Assembly: GCA_025201705.1 (NCBI GenBank)
Contig: MU616590.1
Span: 28,590-92,589 of the forward strand
Reading direction: 5' to 3'
Origin: Dissophora ornata
Lineage: Eukaryota; Mortierellomycota; Mortierellomycetes; Mortierellales; Mortierellaceae
Length of the DNA: 64,000 bases
Part shown: positions 10,804 to 23,538 of the stretch, piece after piece
How positions within the stretch are numbered: position 1 is the stretch's first letter
How the letters are laid out: each line of letters starts with the position of its first letter
Notes under the pieces: model-generated
Databases searched by the model: none
What the model saw: the letters and a program-made list of their open reading frames with translations, nothing else
What the model was told of the DNA's origin: nothing
Translations under genes and position numbers: made by a program

Positions 10804-13795
10804 ATGGCTGCATCCCGGGTAGTGTACCCTGCAAACGGTGAAATGCACGAGCCCCATATTCGCGCTACATCTCCTAGTATGGCTTCCTCGCCTCCGACAA
10901 GGATAAGAACGAGCGGAATCTTCGCCCGACGACTGTCTCTCACCGCTGCATCCGTCGCCAATTCTGTCTCTTCATCCTCTTTATTTGGGTCTTCACCACC
11001 ACCTTCAAGCAGTTCTTCGATATACCAGCAAAGCTCCTTCTTTCGATCCTCGAGTTCAGTGATCAACAGTAACCTTGCTGCGAGCTCTTCTTCCATTAAC
11101 GTATCGTCAGTCTCGAACAGCTCTCCTCCGTCAGCAGTAACGACGGGAGACGGGACTTCCAGAAGATCACGAACGCGCAGCACAAGCCACCCCCCTCCAC
11201 CAAAGTACAAGACGTCTCGCACACCTCAGTTGCGCATATCGTTGCAGGATGCCGTAGGCGGCCTTGTCCTTTCTCCGCCCGTGATGGCACCTGGAGATTC
11301 CATACGAGGACAGATCCATTTGGAGTTACCCAAAGCCACACCTGTTCACTCGATTGAGGTTTGTCTGACAGGGACAGTGACAGCACTGGATGGTACCCGC
11401 CTGGGATCAATGAAGACGGTGACTATCTTGGAAGAGTGCAAAACTGTGGCCACAGCCTCGATTACCAATGTTAGGACCAATACCACGCGACGACACGCAA
11501 CATCCACATCAGGAGCAGCAGCATTTTCGACAGCAACGACAACTACGACAGCAGGAAATGACGATGAGGCACCTAGCAGAGGGCGCGGTAGGCGTGGCAG
11601 TGTCGCTAGTATCCAGGATAGGACGCGCTCTCCTGCGATTCCAATCCAAAATACTATCGCAGCCGCAGTTGCAGCAACTATGGCAGCACAGGGCAATTCG
11701 CATCGACCTTCGGCGGAGCAGATGTCTAGGACGCTCTCGATGCCTTCGCCCTACTATGCCGCGAGTCGCAATACGTCAACTATGTCACTTAATCGACCAA
11801 TATCACCGACATCTGCAGATTTACGAGGCCGAAGGACTAGCTTTTCAGCAAATGTTGACACACCCATTGGAGGCTTTGGAGGCATGTCTGGGAGGACAGG
11901 CCGCAATATGAGCATGGTGAATATTAGCACGCTCAGTCAATTTCCTGTGGGAGACATAGCCATGGATGATGCTTCATTGCCAGAAGCGCCGTCGTATGAT
12001 CCTCCGAACTATGAGCGTATTTTTACTTCGACGGCGAGTGGGCGTTCCTCGGGAGAAAGCTCTAGGACAGATGCTGTTGTTCCTTCGCAGTCGGAACCAT
12101 CTGCTCCAGAGACCGGAAACAGAAACAGTGCCTCCGCAAGTACTGGGGCCGATGATGTGTCGACCTCTGTACCTACTCCAAGTCCAAGCAATAGCTCCGA
12201 AAATGGTAAGGGTTTTTTAATAGCTGTGGAGAATCCACCACAACTGATTGTCCACCATCAGCCTAACAGACGATCATACTGCAGTCTCCATCAGTGCACC
12301 AAGTAGACGGTCTTCCCGAGAAAGTCGCAATGACCAAACGTCTGCGCCAACCTCCGCTGCTACGGCAACGCCGACAGAACCAGCAGAGCCTAAAGCGGTC
12401 CTGATGCAACCCGGCAACTACGTTATCCCATTCTCGATCCGCATTCCTTCGAATTCAGCTATGTCTCTACCAGGCTCGTTTTCGGACCCTGTGGGCACCA
12501 TCAGCTATCAACTCAAGGCCGTCATGAAGCAGATTTTGCCTAGTCCTGATCCATATGACCCAAAAGCGCTCCTTGTCGAGCCGACCTTCACGTCAGCGAC
12601 TCAAGTGATCAAACTGATCCCAATGAATGACCCTGCATGTATGCCGCTGTACAGTGTTCCATTCGAGACAGAATCTGTACGAGCAAATGTTGGACACTGG
12701 GTCTGGTCCACAGGCTTCATGGAGGCCCATGCATGGGTCCCTAAACAAGGCTATCGCCCGGGAAGGATGGTCCCATTAGTGATCCATATTGTGAACCATT
12801 CTGATGCGAGGCAGGTGACAGTTGAAACGACGTTGTGTAAATGTTTACACTACGGGGCTGGGCTGTCCAAGATCAGGGCCATGGGAGAAGCAGGACAGGG
12901 TTACATAACGGATCAGACCCTGGTATCACCTCCAGCAGAGCCTGAAACTACAGAGGAGGGGTCTTTATCGCAGACAAGCGAGCGCATTGATGGTGGAGGG
13001 CGACCTCGTGCGAGACAGAGAAACCGTAACAGTTACAGGCATATCAACCAACAAGACACATCGATTCCTTCACCACCGGCGTCGCCCTACGGATCCAGTT
13101 TCCCGACAACGCCGACAAATGAGCGAGGAGGCGACTCCCCCGAAGGCTCAGTGCATGGCTCGAGAATGACGAGCCCCAATAGCATAACCTCGGTCTCCAA
13201 TCCGTGGGAATCTGCTCACTCCAACAGCAGCGATAGCAACACCACACCTGTGAGTTCGGGTAGCATTGTATATAACCCAGAGAGTCGATCCGCGATGACC
13301 TCGCCTACACCTTCATCCGCGGCTACGACCTCATCTCTTTCTGCGCCTTTGCCGCCGCAGCAGCCTTTGCCGATTGTTCAACACCAGCGCCAGAAGATGT
13401 CAAAGTCTAAAACACTGATCAGCTGCAGCCTAGCGGTGGATCGCGAGATCCAAAAGACTATCGCTGTACCGATCCCCCACGCGGCCGGATATTCGATCCT
13501 GAATGCCCCTCTGCTCGAGGTCTCGTATGAAATTGTGGTCAAGATCCGAGCCGAGAAGGTTTACTCAAAGGGGATCCGACTCTCAGTCCCGATCGTCGTG
13601 GTCGTGCCTGAGGAAGGTGACATTGAGGATGAAGAAGAGCTGTTGGTCAATGCAGGGTTGGCGAGTCCAGCCATGATGGCCAGAGATCTGGGACTAGCAT
13701 TTAGTGGGGACGAATATGATCTTGGAGACCAGGGCGAGTGTCCGCCATACGAGGCCACAGTGAGCTCGAGTAACAGGCGCAGCAGTCGGAGATAA
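10804..13795 (+). CDS. Alpha-arrestin (arrestin-related trafficking adaptor-like)
   Basis: Two exons, 10804-12205 and 12285-13795, giving 970 residues. An N-terminal Ser-rich region (about 1-130) precedes the arrestin N-lobe, which starts near LRISLQDAVGGLVLSPPVMAPGDSI. A long low-complexity insert then holds a PPxY motif (PPNY, residues 400-403), which in this family recruits Rsp5/NEDD4 ubiquitin ligases. The arrestin fold resumes with YVIPFSIRIP, GTISYQLKAVMKQ and the C-lobe (YRPGRMVPLVIHIVN, ISCSLAVDRE, YEIVVKIRAE). Such adaptors direct ubiquitination and endocytosis of plasma-membrane transporters. The intron sits in the insert and contains an in-frame stop if retained. AATAAA-like sequences follow at about 13885-13897. 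Confidence 0.88.
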
Positions 13796-16597
13796 AAGGA
13801 GGAGGGAGTTTCCCGAGTTCAGCATTGACTGACGCGGGCAAACTATCCATCCTGAGCATGTACATAGCACCTCACACAAGAAGAAAAATAAAATAAATGA
13901 AGATTTGATCAGGACGATCGTCCTCGCCTTGACAGAGGTGTAATTAACGTGCTAATATCAACTGTTACATGTAGACATTGCAACATGTAATAGTCCTAAC
14001 AGCATCCGCCTCCACTAAAACTTTGTTTTGGCGTCGTTATTTTGCCGCGAGAAAGAATCGATCGATAACCTTCGTTTGTCGAACCCAGAAAACGCAACTA
14101 AATAGACTGACATGTTCATTTGTGTTGTTCATTCAATGACACATGCAAACACGGAAGTCTCAACGGTATCCGTATCTATTAACACCCTTTTTAGCATTGT
14201 CTGTTGCTGTTATTTGATGTGGGAAAGAATATTCTTTATTTGTCTACGAGAAACAAGGCTAAATAAATACTTCTAGTTTACAAAACCAGACTCTCTGCTG
14301 CCCAGGGTGCACGACAAGGACGTGGTTTGGCTATTCGCACCCCGTTGTTCGTTTTGAGTTTCCGTGGAGGTCAAAAGAAAACGCACAAGGCAAAAACAAT
14401 AAGCACCTCTCTTCCCGTTTTTGTTTTTTTGCTTAGGACAACAAAAAAAATGGGGGCCAAAAAACTCAAACCCCAGACTGTATCGATCTAAGAACTAGAG
14501 AATAAGTAATACGCGTTAGAGGAATGAACAATCACAGTTGAATGAAACGAATGACGAATGCAATTGCAACTTGTTACCCTGTCTCCTGTTTGTCGCGGGG
14601 GAAGGTGGGCTGGAAGGTTGAGGAGAGAGAGAGAAGAAAAGAAGAAAGCGCGAACAAAGGAATAAATACGCCCTGCACGCGCATGTGACAGTTGTGGCGT
14701 TTTGGCGCCATTTTTAATGGTGGCAAACGAGGCCGAGAGTGAGGGACGCTGTGTACATGTACCATGCAGCAGCTGGGTGGTGGAATACATGATTTCCGTT
14801 GTCGCGTAGCGTTCTTTGATGGCTTGTTTCGTCTGCCTTAATGCGCTCGTTTCACTGGATTACAGTTTGAGCTCAAAACAGATCGAATAGTTTGTGTCGG
14901 CGTGCATGAATCTCCATGCATGAACCTCTAACATCCACAGCAGTATTGTTACAGCATACCGAATAAGCACCGTCTATCCGCGTCCTAACGTATCTTCGAC
15001 AGCGACTGATATAGGGAAGTAGACTGAAATGCGAAAGCATCTCTACACACAACAACGTATTAATGAGGGCCGACTATTGACCTCTTCTTACAAGAGCCTT
15101 CGTAGTTCATGGCAATAGTATAAGTAGAATCTGCTTGCCTCTCTTTACTGACGATCGCGTTGACTCGTGCGGAATATCCCCCCCAAGAACAGCAGCCCTG
15201 ATATGCACACAATTCATCCGATTACTGCGCGTCTCAAAATGCATTTCAGGCGAAACTGAACCAACCCTATAAAGCAAACACGCGTTTTTAAGTCTAGATG
15301 AACCTGTGGTTCATGGTTCATCGCAGATCATTGTCGTAGAACAAATTCTGTCAGGCACTCCCGAGGCATACCTCACCCGACGATGTGACACCGCTGCGAT
15401 CAATACGCAAAGGAAATGCTGCTGTTAACACAAGATAAAAGACATGCGCTGATGATATGGTTAGCATTACAAAGATCGCCCGTGGCATCTCCGGGCAGCA
15501 GACGTCGGATATCGATCGAGAGGCACTGCTTGCGAGCTGTCCAACACCACCCAACATCTGCAACCTCTATGGTGGTGGTGTAATAGGAACACCGTGGTCA
15601 TTTGCTTGACAATAGCTTCCGATATTCAGATTTTTTATAATCATGCTGGTATTTGAATAGTACCCATGGTTGGCTCTAGAGTCGTCCCCTGAGATGTTAA
15701 ATGTAAATACTATGTTCACAAGACTTGAACTGAAAATGCTGCGCATGTTTTCTCTGCCACACAACTCGCTGTTATAATTGCGGTTGCTCTTGGTGCGGCC
15801 TTGCTTACGTTTCCGCTGCCCGAGGCAATTGCCTATATTCGCACTCCAATTCCTATCTTTTATTTTGAAAAAAGGCACTGTGGTTCGCGTTCATGGTTAA
15901 CTCCTTGGTCTTAAAACTACCAGAGGTGCTCAGGTACCTGAATTACCCACTTATTCTTGAATATGTGTTCTTGATTCGTTCCCTGATCTTACTTCGGGTA
16001 CGGTTGTCGATTGTACTGAGGAGATTGCTCCGGAGGATTCATGCCCAATTAGAGCGAGAGCGACTACACTGGAACAACTGCTGTTCGAGGGCCAAAAGTT
16101 GTGGCGATGCTGATGGAGTTGGTCGTGCTTCATATAGCCATGGCGTGGATAGTACCTGTTCTCCGCGGGAGTCAGAGCGTCTGTTGATTTTCGAACCTGA
16201 CGTCAAGGAAAATGAAGTCGAGGATGATGTCTTGCTCAGCCCGAGCCGAGGCCTTGCTACCGTTTGTTTGTGCGTTCCTGGGCTGAGCAGCTTCATTGTG
16301 TGATTCGTCGATAAATATACTTGTTGAGATTCGATCACTTTGACAATCACCGTGAGAGCAGCAGGGTGGGAGAGTGAGAGAGGTCAGCCCGAACAAATGG
16401 AGGATTCTCTAGAATGGCATTTGTGGTCGGCGAAGCAAACCTTGTCCAAATTACAAACACAATATAAACAATCTCTGCTGCTCCTCCTCTGGTCATCCTC
16501 TCATTCTGCTCCCATCTCTGAATCAGCCCATCATCACTGTCATTGACATTGGGTAATAACCGTGGCGGCTCATCTACAGCCCACTCTTCCCGCCAAC
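13796..16597. other. Gene-free intergenic stretch
   Basis: A 2.8-kb AT-rich stretch with no coding, tRNA or mobile-element signal that I can support. A small hairpin (gatgaacc..ggttcatc, about 15297-15322) and a GC-rich divergent ORF pair near 15.9-16.3 kb were seen but not called. The last 150 bp form the kinase promoter, with a TATA-like AATATAAA at about 16461. Confidence 0.5.
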
Positions 16598-19275
16598 ATG
16601 ACCAACCACGCATTATCACCGCTCTGTCCGGCACCGGTCCAGCCCGAACGAGCAGCTGCCCCTTTGACCATCTCTATACCGTCTGCGAAGACCGCTCCTG
16701 TTCCTGTTGCCACTACCCCTAATCCCATGCCTGTTCCAGCCCCTATCTTAAACTCTATTGCTGCCCTTAAACAACTGGAGGCTGAGGACGACTATGACGA
16801 CAGTGGCAACAAACTGAACTCAGTTGACCACTACACCTACCACGGCGCCAACAACTACACTGTTCAGCCTTTCATCTCCGAGCCGGAGACACCGTCGCCG
16901 ATCCTCTCGGCCTGGTCGGCAGCACAGATGAACCCTGATTACCTCGTTCCATACCACCCATCCCTCCATAAAAGCATCCGCAATTGGACCCAGATTGTTC
17001 TCGGACAGATCCGTCAAAGGGGTGCTGAACCAGACACTGTCGTGTCATATTCCATCCAGGCAGCGCTCTCATCGACTGTCCCTGGAATAGCAGCAGCAGT
17101 CCCATCGGCCCTGAAAGGCATCTCAACGCCCTCAACCGAGTTGTCGCAGGAAGGGGGAAAAGAGAGCAGCAGGAGTAGAAACACAAACACAAGACCCAGG
17201 ATTGAAAAACATTTTCTATTCCAGTCCCATCATCATCGAGAGCCACATGGTCAAAATCGTCATTGCGCGTTTTCTACTAATAGCTCTACTCAGCCTCAAC
17301 CTAAAAAAAGTATGAAGAAAGTCATCGCTCGGCCATTTAAAAAGATGCGTCGATTTTTTAAACGACTCATCTCACACCCCAATAACACAGTCGACTCGAA
17401 ACTCCCCAAAGACAAGCAAAGTACCTCCACACGTCCTACACCTCCAGAGCAGCAGCCACCACCAGCAATATCATCCTCGCAATCAACACCGCAAGAAATC
17501 GATCCAACTGACCCTAGCCTTCAGTACCTGTCTGTATCCGAGGAAGAGAGCGGAGAAGCAATCACTCGTAAGGCCTGCGAACAGGAACGTCCGCAGCAAT
17601 ACCAAGTCCAAGCACAGGCGCAACAACCTGCCAAACCTGTTTCGAAAATGATGAAGTTTATCGACATGATCAAGGACCACATCCAAGATCACCACCACCA
17701 CGACCATGAGGTGACAACGACTACCGCGCAAGGCGACGAAAGGGCGCAGGCCGCCAGCGCCCCTGCCAAGAGTCAGAACACCGCGGCCACATCGACGGTC
17801 ACTTCAGCAGTCGCAGCGCTACAGAGGGGGATTGAGCGTGCACGAGGACCACGAATGCATCCCAAGCTACTGGAACTGTACGAGATCACCGACCATGTTC
17901 TGGGCGTTGGTACGTTTGCGACAGTCAAGGAAATTAAGCTGAGGAGTACTGGACAATCTTTTGCACTCAAGATTATTCTCAAAAAGACTATCCAAGGTAA
18001 GAGATGGGATGAAGGGAATCAAAGTCTTGGCACTATGATGGATAATCGGATCTTTAACGAGCATAAATAACCAATGTGATTTGGCCTTTATTAGGAAAGG
18101 GCGCAATGCTCGATACAGAGATTGCTGTCCTGTCCAAGGTGCGCCACCCCAACTGCATCTCGCTCTTGGAGATGTTCGAGACCGAAGATGCCGTCTACCT
18201 AGTCACGGATCTCGCAGCCGGAGGAGAGCTCTTTGACCAGCTTCTGAAGAAGGGCAGCTACACGGAGGGCGACGCTGCACGGCTGGTGCGCGAGATTCTG
18301 TTGGGAGTTGAGTACCTACACAGCGTGGATATTGTACACCGAGACCTGAAGCCTGAAAATTTGCTGTTCCTGGACAAGTCTGAGAACGCCCGGTTGATGA
18401 TCACAGATTTTGGATTGAGTAAAGTATTGACGAGCGGGAATGATGTGCTTATGACGGCCTGCGGTACACCGGGATATGTAGCGCCCGAGGTTCTGGAGCA
18501 AGTTGGACATGGCAAGCCAGTAGATATGTGGGGCGTCGGCATCATCGCCTTTACGCTACTCTGTGGATACACACCCTTTTGGGGAGAAGGTACACGCTTT
18601 ATTTTGTTAAACATGTTTCTCCCGCACAGGCCTTGCCAAAACAGCGCCACTAATTTTTCATTATCCTTTGAATGCATAACAGATCAGTCACAGCTGTTCG
18701 AAAACATCATTGCTGGCAACTACAACTACGACTATGAGTACTGGAAGGACATTTCACCGCTTGCCAAATCTTTCATTGACTCGTTGCTCGTGCGACCTGC
18801 CGAACGACGAGCCACTGCAACCCAGGCGCTGTCACATGCTTGGTTCCGCGCCATGCTCGATCAGGATCTGCTTGCACCTGCCTCGCCCTCAGACAGCATC
18901 AATCTCTTGCCTGGTGTTCGCAAGAACTTCAATGCTAGGAGCGTTTTCAAGAAGGCTGTTCGAGCCGTTGGCATACTACGAAAGATGCAAGCGACTCAAA
19001 ACAATAACCAAAGCCATGATCACGACGCCAATCTCCCATCTCAATTGATCGGACCCAATGGTGAAGATGCAGGCGTAGGCGCGGTGTCCCCTGTAGCCCC
19101 ATCTGCGAACGAAACGCCTAAGGTGCCAGAAGGTGTTGTGTCAGATAGTGGAAAGGCAGGACCGAGTAGTTTGAGACCGAGTTTCCCTGATGTAGTTAAT
19201 GCAGCAATACTGGTAAAGCAAGGGATGCGATTAGAGATGGTATCGGGTGAAGTTGAGACGGAAGGTGGACAGTAA
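16598..19275 (+). CDS. Calcium/calmodulin-dependent-type Ser/Thr protein kinase with long disordered N-terminus
   Basis: Three exons, 16598-17996, 18095-18589 and 18683-19275, giving 828 residues. Residues 1-420 are disordered, with Pro/Ser/Gln-rich text, a basic patch (KKMRRFFKRL) and a His/Asp run. The kinase domain runs from about 430: glycine loop LGVGTFATV (435-443), VAIK-type lysine K458, catalytic HRDLKPEN (H548, D550), DFG (D571) and APE. PENLLF, FGLSKVL and the acidic GGELFDQL place it in the CaMK group. After the domain, ARSVFKKAVRAVGILRKMQ is a basic amphipathic segment that could bind calmodulin. The first in-frame codon upstream is GTG, so ATG 16598 is the start. Intron 2 (93 nt) is open in frame if retained. 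Confidence 0.88.
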
Positions 19276-19838
19276 TGGTAACGAGGACCACCTGTAGAGT
19301 GCGAACCCACTCCTCGAGTACCCGACTGCCAAGGATGCATAGCGATGCGCTTAGTTAGTATACACCTAATAATATATCCTACATCATTTTATACATCTGT
19401 ACTTTTTTTGCGACAAAGATATGAAGTCTGTTATCAATACCATTGCATCTCTCCTCTAACTCACTTTCGAGCTTGGTAATGAAGCCATTTTCAGACACTC
19501 CACCTATTTTGGTAACTCCAAAAGTTCTACGCGTTACTCTCGCTGTAGGTTTCAAAGTGTTTTGCGGAATAAATCCGGGCATAGCGCTCATGATACATTA
19601 GACTAGCACTGGTGTGCCTGCAACCAAACTCTTCTAGCGCCGCATTTGCTGAAATGAATGTCATGTGGTTGCCATTCAAATCTCTTTTTCGCATTCTCTT
19701 TTTTGGGAGCGCCACCAAAATTATCCCACCCAGCACATGCTGCTTCCAGTCACGCAGCCATGGTTTTCACCTTATTTGGTCTCGTTTTTTCCCTGCTGCT
19801 CTGCTGCTTTTCCCTTCTGTCTTTTTACGTCAACAACC
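19276..19838. promoter_or_regulatory. 5' flank of the SDR-like membrane protein gene
   Basis: Pyrimidine-rich from about 19780 to the ATG. The upstream part is AT-rich, with no gene. Open frames across 19612-20161 are shadows of the first exon. Confidence 0.4.
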
Positions 19839-21857
19839 ATGGGACAATTCAACTCGACCCTCGCACACACTCCCTCACCTTCTCCTCCTTCATCATCTTC
19901 TCCTTCAATGCCCTCCCTCGAGGAACTGCGGGACGTCCCACATCGGATCCTCGCCTCAACCAACAAGGCCCTGGCAGACCTTGGGGGTACTATCGTCTCG
20001 ATTGCCAAGCCTGTCATGGCTTCGATTCCTCGACGCAATGGAAACTCTCTGCCCCCAGCACCCTTAATACCACCACCTCCTCCTCCATCTGTGTCATCAC
20101 AGATAGTCCTTTGGGTTCGAAAGAATCCAGGAAAGATTGTTCTAGGGACCACACTTCTTAGTTTTGCGTTGGTTGCAGGATCTGTGGCATACCGAACTGG
20201 GAAGATCCATCGCCAGATGAAGAGAAGATTGAGGATTTTGCATGGCACAAATAGATCGAGAAGAGAAGTTATTGGTAAAAGATATTCTCATTGACGATTT
20301 TAGCAAAAGTCGGGTAGGCTGTGGGAAAAAAAGGGAAGAACACTAACACCGCTTTACCAATCTCAAACTGATAAATGTTGTGATAGTGGTGACGAATGTG
20401 GCAACGATAGAAGGTTATACTTTGTCATTGGACTTGCATGCACGTGGATTCATCGTCTTTGTGGCTGTGCAGGATCAGGCAAAGGCAGACGAGGTCCACA
20501 GCTGGGGAAAAGCCCATATTCACCCCGTCATTGTTCCTGATCTTTCTGAGGTGAGCATTAAGATGAAGGTAGATGTCTTTGAGATACGGAGAAATGCGTT
20601 ACAGGGACAAACAAACTAACGCATAGAAATCACAATTAGGCAAAGGACGTGGAGGTTTTGGTCGCAGAAGTATCCGCTTATCTGGATGAGGTCAATGGTG
20701 CTTTGATTAGGACACAGCCACACTCAGGGACGCCTTCTGATGCTGCCCCAGTGGACATCTTGACCCCCCCTGCTTTCAACTCGCCAGTGTTTTCTTCATC
20801 GTCATCATTCATGCTAGTTGAGGAGGAAGAACACGTGTCCACGTCATTGACGAGTAACGCCCAGTCAATGGAAGAGGAACTGTCATCTAGCAAACACGTT
20901 GACCACCCCAAGTTCGCCTCATCCTTCAGTAATACTGAGCCATTGTACCGCTTGACGGCCGTTATAATCAATCCAGACAGGACCGACACAGGCTCGATTG
21001 AAAATCTGGACGTGGAAAACTGGCGACGTTGTTTTGATATCAATGTCACGGGGACAATTCAGATTGCCCACCACATGCTGCCTTTGGTAAGCGAAATCCC
21101 TCCAAACAGCATGATGCTTAAACTTCTATTTTTGACTAACTGGCTACTCGTTTAATATCAACATAATGTGCCAATATCCCTAGCTAAACCGTACTTTGGC
21201 TCTGCCAGAGCCAAAAAGAAGGTCTCCAAGGGTGATTTTCATCACGTCCGCTATCACTAGCAACTTTGGACTGCCCTACCAATCTGCTGCCTGCGCTAGC
21301 CATCATGCCATTGCTTCGATTGCTGATTCCCTGAGGCGCGAGGTGCAGCACAAGGGCATCGATGTCGTTTCCTTGAAAGCTGGTATCCCTGGTCTTTATC
21401 GAACCAAGGTAAATTATGTAACAAGGCTGAAGAAATTTTGCTCGCGTCCATTCTTCTCCATTTTTTCCCCTTACAAATTCCCCGAAATTTCCTGTTGCAG
21501 GAGGGTCCTATCTTTCATGGATTAGATATGAATTGGTATTTTGGACCCTACATTGAGCTGCTTCATTGGTGGGTCAATCCTATCAAGATGTTAAAGTCAG
21601 CGTTCCAGCAGCCCGCGACGTCCGAGGAATTGTGCGATGCGGTCTTTAATGCTGTGATGGCCACTAGACCTGCGATTACACAGACAGTGGGGAAGAGCGG
21701 CTTCGCGTACTCATTTGTGGGCTGGGCTGCACCTAGCAGAGTTGTTGACTGGTCCATCCGCCGAGCAGCAGTCGGTTCGCGTCCTGATACTTCTGGCTCA
21801 ATGAGCACCATTTACTCTCCTTCTTCATGGACTGCAACGTCTACAGAGTCGACATAA
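19839..21857 (+). CDS. Membrane-anchored SDR-like protein (DUF1776 type)
   Basis: Five exons: 19839-20274, 20387-20550, 20640-21086, 21184-21408, 21501-21857, giving 542 residues. A Pro/Ser-rich N-terminus and one hydrophobic segment (about 99-117, VLGTTLLSFALVAGSVAYR) precede a Rossmann-like domain: VVTNVATIEGYTLSLDL, GFIVFVAVQ, FDINVTGTIQIAHHMLPL, RVIFITSAI and DVVSLKAGIPGLYRTK. The order resembles short-chain dehydrogenases, but the usual active-site Tyr-x-x-x-Lys is absent (YQSAACASHH has no Lys) and the glycine-rich loop is atypical. It may therefore be a non-enzymatic or divergent SDR, as in the fungal DUF1776 family, whose role is unknown. A Ser/Glu-rich insert sits at about 225-290. 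Confidence 0.75.
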
Positions 21858-22095
21858 TCTTTGTTTCTGCTATGCTGTCACAAACACTTTGTACTCAGGT
21901 CTTACATCAGCGCGAGAGTCTCTATAAATAAAAATGGCCGTTGCTTGCTCGTTCTTTTCTTTGTTGCTTATGATGAAGTCGTTTTATAATTATTGTCATT
22001 ACATTTATTTGTGTATGCATGTGTGCGTGTGTAAATGCATTATGTAAAAGTGTGTATGTGCGTGATGTGCGTGGGTGCGTGGGTGCGATTTTTTT

Positions 22096-23538
22096 TTAGA
22101 ATTGACGTCCGTATCCATTATTATGTGGCGTCCGACCACCATAGTCAACCTCTGAGGGCTCGACACCATAGCTGTCGACTGCATAATCCCCTGTCCTTGC
22201 AACTGAAGTGCCTCCTCCGAACTGCTGCTGACGTGACCCAGCGCGTACGAGCGCCTCTTGAGGAACAGCGGGAGCGATCACAGCGTCTTTACTGTATGCC
22301 TCATAACCGTTGCCCGTCTGTCCGGCATCGTAGTAGGCGCCGTCACCGACATAGTTACCGTTCTGGTCATATCCGCCGCTATATCCCTCCTTATAGTACT
22401 GCTGGTCATAACCTTGCTGACCGTATCCTTGCTGGTCGTAAGCCTGTTGAGCGTAGGCCTGCTGGTCATAGCCATTTTGGTCGTATTGATTATACGACTG
22501 GTCGTAGTAACCCTGCTCCTTAACTGCGTTCTGCTGGGCGTAGCTTTCATCATAGTACTGATCATCATAATATCCATCCTGGTCGCCAGCAGCGGCGTTC
22601 TTTGCGCCACGGGCATTGGGCCTGCTCGAAAACGGGTACGACTGATCTCCAGTGGCAGCCGCGGTGACGCCCAAACTCGACCTTGGCTCAGAACGCCGGT
22701 TCGTCATGCCATAATCAACTGCTGAGAAATCAGGCATATTGGACCTGCTCTTGTTCTGTCGCCATCTCACCAATGCAAATACAATGCCTAGGAATGCAAC
22801 GGAGCCAACAGCGATACCCGCATACTTGAGAGTCGATGTTAAGCTGCTTCCACTGCCTGAGGAAGAGGATCCAGTGCTGGTGCTGGTAGTGTTACACTGC
22901 GTGGACGTTCCGGGCCGGCCAAGGCCAGTACAGATCTTGTTTCCGGACTTGTCCGTCGCGCAATACGAGAATGCAGGATCGGTACAGTCGCGACTGACGA
23001 GACAGGTGATAGTAGGGTCGGCAGCGCAGAGCGACTGATTTTGGGCCATGGCCTGACACACACCCGTCGTGGCTACGCTCGTCTGGAGGGCACAGAGTTG
23101 GTTCTCAGGACAGTCGGCGCTGCTCATGCAGGTCGTGTTTGTTGCGACAGGAACAGTAGTCGTGGTCGCCGTTGCAGTTGTAGTGAAGGTCGTGGTTGGG
23201 ACAATTACGACTGTCGTCGTCGTAATTGTAGTCGTGATAACAGGGACAGTCGTAGTCGTGGCGGTAGGGATCGTGGCGACGGGGGTAGTCGTTGTGGTGG
23301 TGGTCGTGGTGGTGGTCGTAGTAGTAGTAGTAGTAGTGGTAGCGGTAGTGGGGACCACCACAGTGGTCGTAGTCGTGCTGGTAGGATTCGCCTCAGGTAC
23401 CGTAGCCGCCAAAGGCATAGCGGCCTTGGTATTGTTAGACGTGGTGCCTCCGGCGGCGGTTGCAGAGGGGAGGGTGGCGAGGAATGCAGCGGCGCAGAGA
23501 GCCAGCAAGGAGGCAGTTCGTGTTGGAGACAGGCGCAT
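22096..23538 (-). CDS. Mucin-like cell-surface protein with Cys-rich ectodomain, one TM and Gln/Tyr-rich tail
   Basis: Intronless, 480 residues. A signal peptide (about 1-29, LLALCAAAFLATLPSATA) is followed by a Thr-dominated stalk (about 52-135) that includes an unbroken run of roughly 19 Thr. Next come ten cysteines (137-215, repeats such as C-x5-C-x5-C), one TM segment (about 238-258, ending in RWRQNKSR) and a cytoplasmic tail rich in YDQQ/GYDQ repeats. The stalk would be O-mannosylated. The overall layout is that of a fungal wall-stress sensor or adhesin, but I recognise no family. ATG 23538 was chosen because it places the signal peptide at the N-terminus; the frame stays open 57 codons further upstream. 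Confidence 0.82.
   Translation of the reverse strand: MRLSPTRTASLLALCAAAFLATLPSATAAGGTTSNNTKAAMPLAATVPEANPTSTTTTTVVVPTTATTTTTTTTTTTTTTTTTTTPVATIPTATTTTVPVITTTITTTTVVIVPTTTFTTTATATTTTVPVATNTTCMSSADCPENQLCALQTSVATTGVCQAMAQNQSLCAADPTITCLVSRDCTDPAFSYCATDKSGNKICTGLGRPGTSTQCNTTSTSTGSSSSGSGSSLTSTLKYAGIAVGSVAFLGIVFALVRWRQNKSRSNMPDFSAVDYGMTNRRSEPRSSLGVTAAATGDQSYPFSSRPNARGAKNAAAGDQDGYYDDQYYDESYAQQNAVKEQGYYDQSYNQYDQNGYDQQAYAQQAYDQQGYGQQGYDQQYYKEGYSGGYDQNGNYVGDGAYYDAGQTGNGYEAYSKDAVIAPAVPQEALVRAGSRQQQFGGGTSVARTGDYAVDSYGVEPSEVDYGGRTPHNNGYGRQF

Noticed and set aside
15297..15322. Perfect 8-bp hairpin gatgaacc..ggttcatc
   Set aside because: Too short and isolated to call as a terminator, operator or RNA gene in a eukaryotic intergenic region.
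15893..16303. 136-codon plus-strand frame before the kinase gene
   Set aside because: No recognisable domain; overlapping frames on the other strand are equally open; no splice links to a neighbour.
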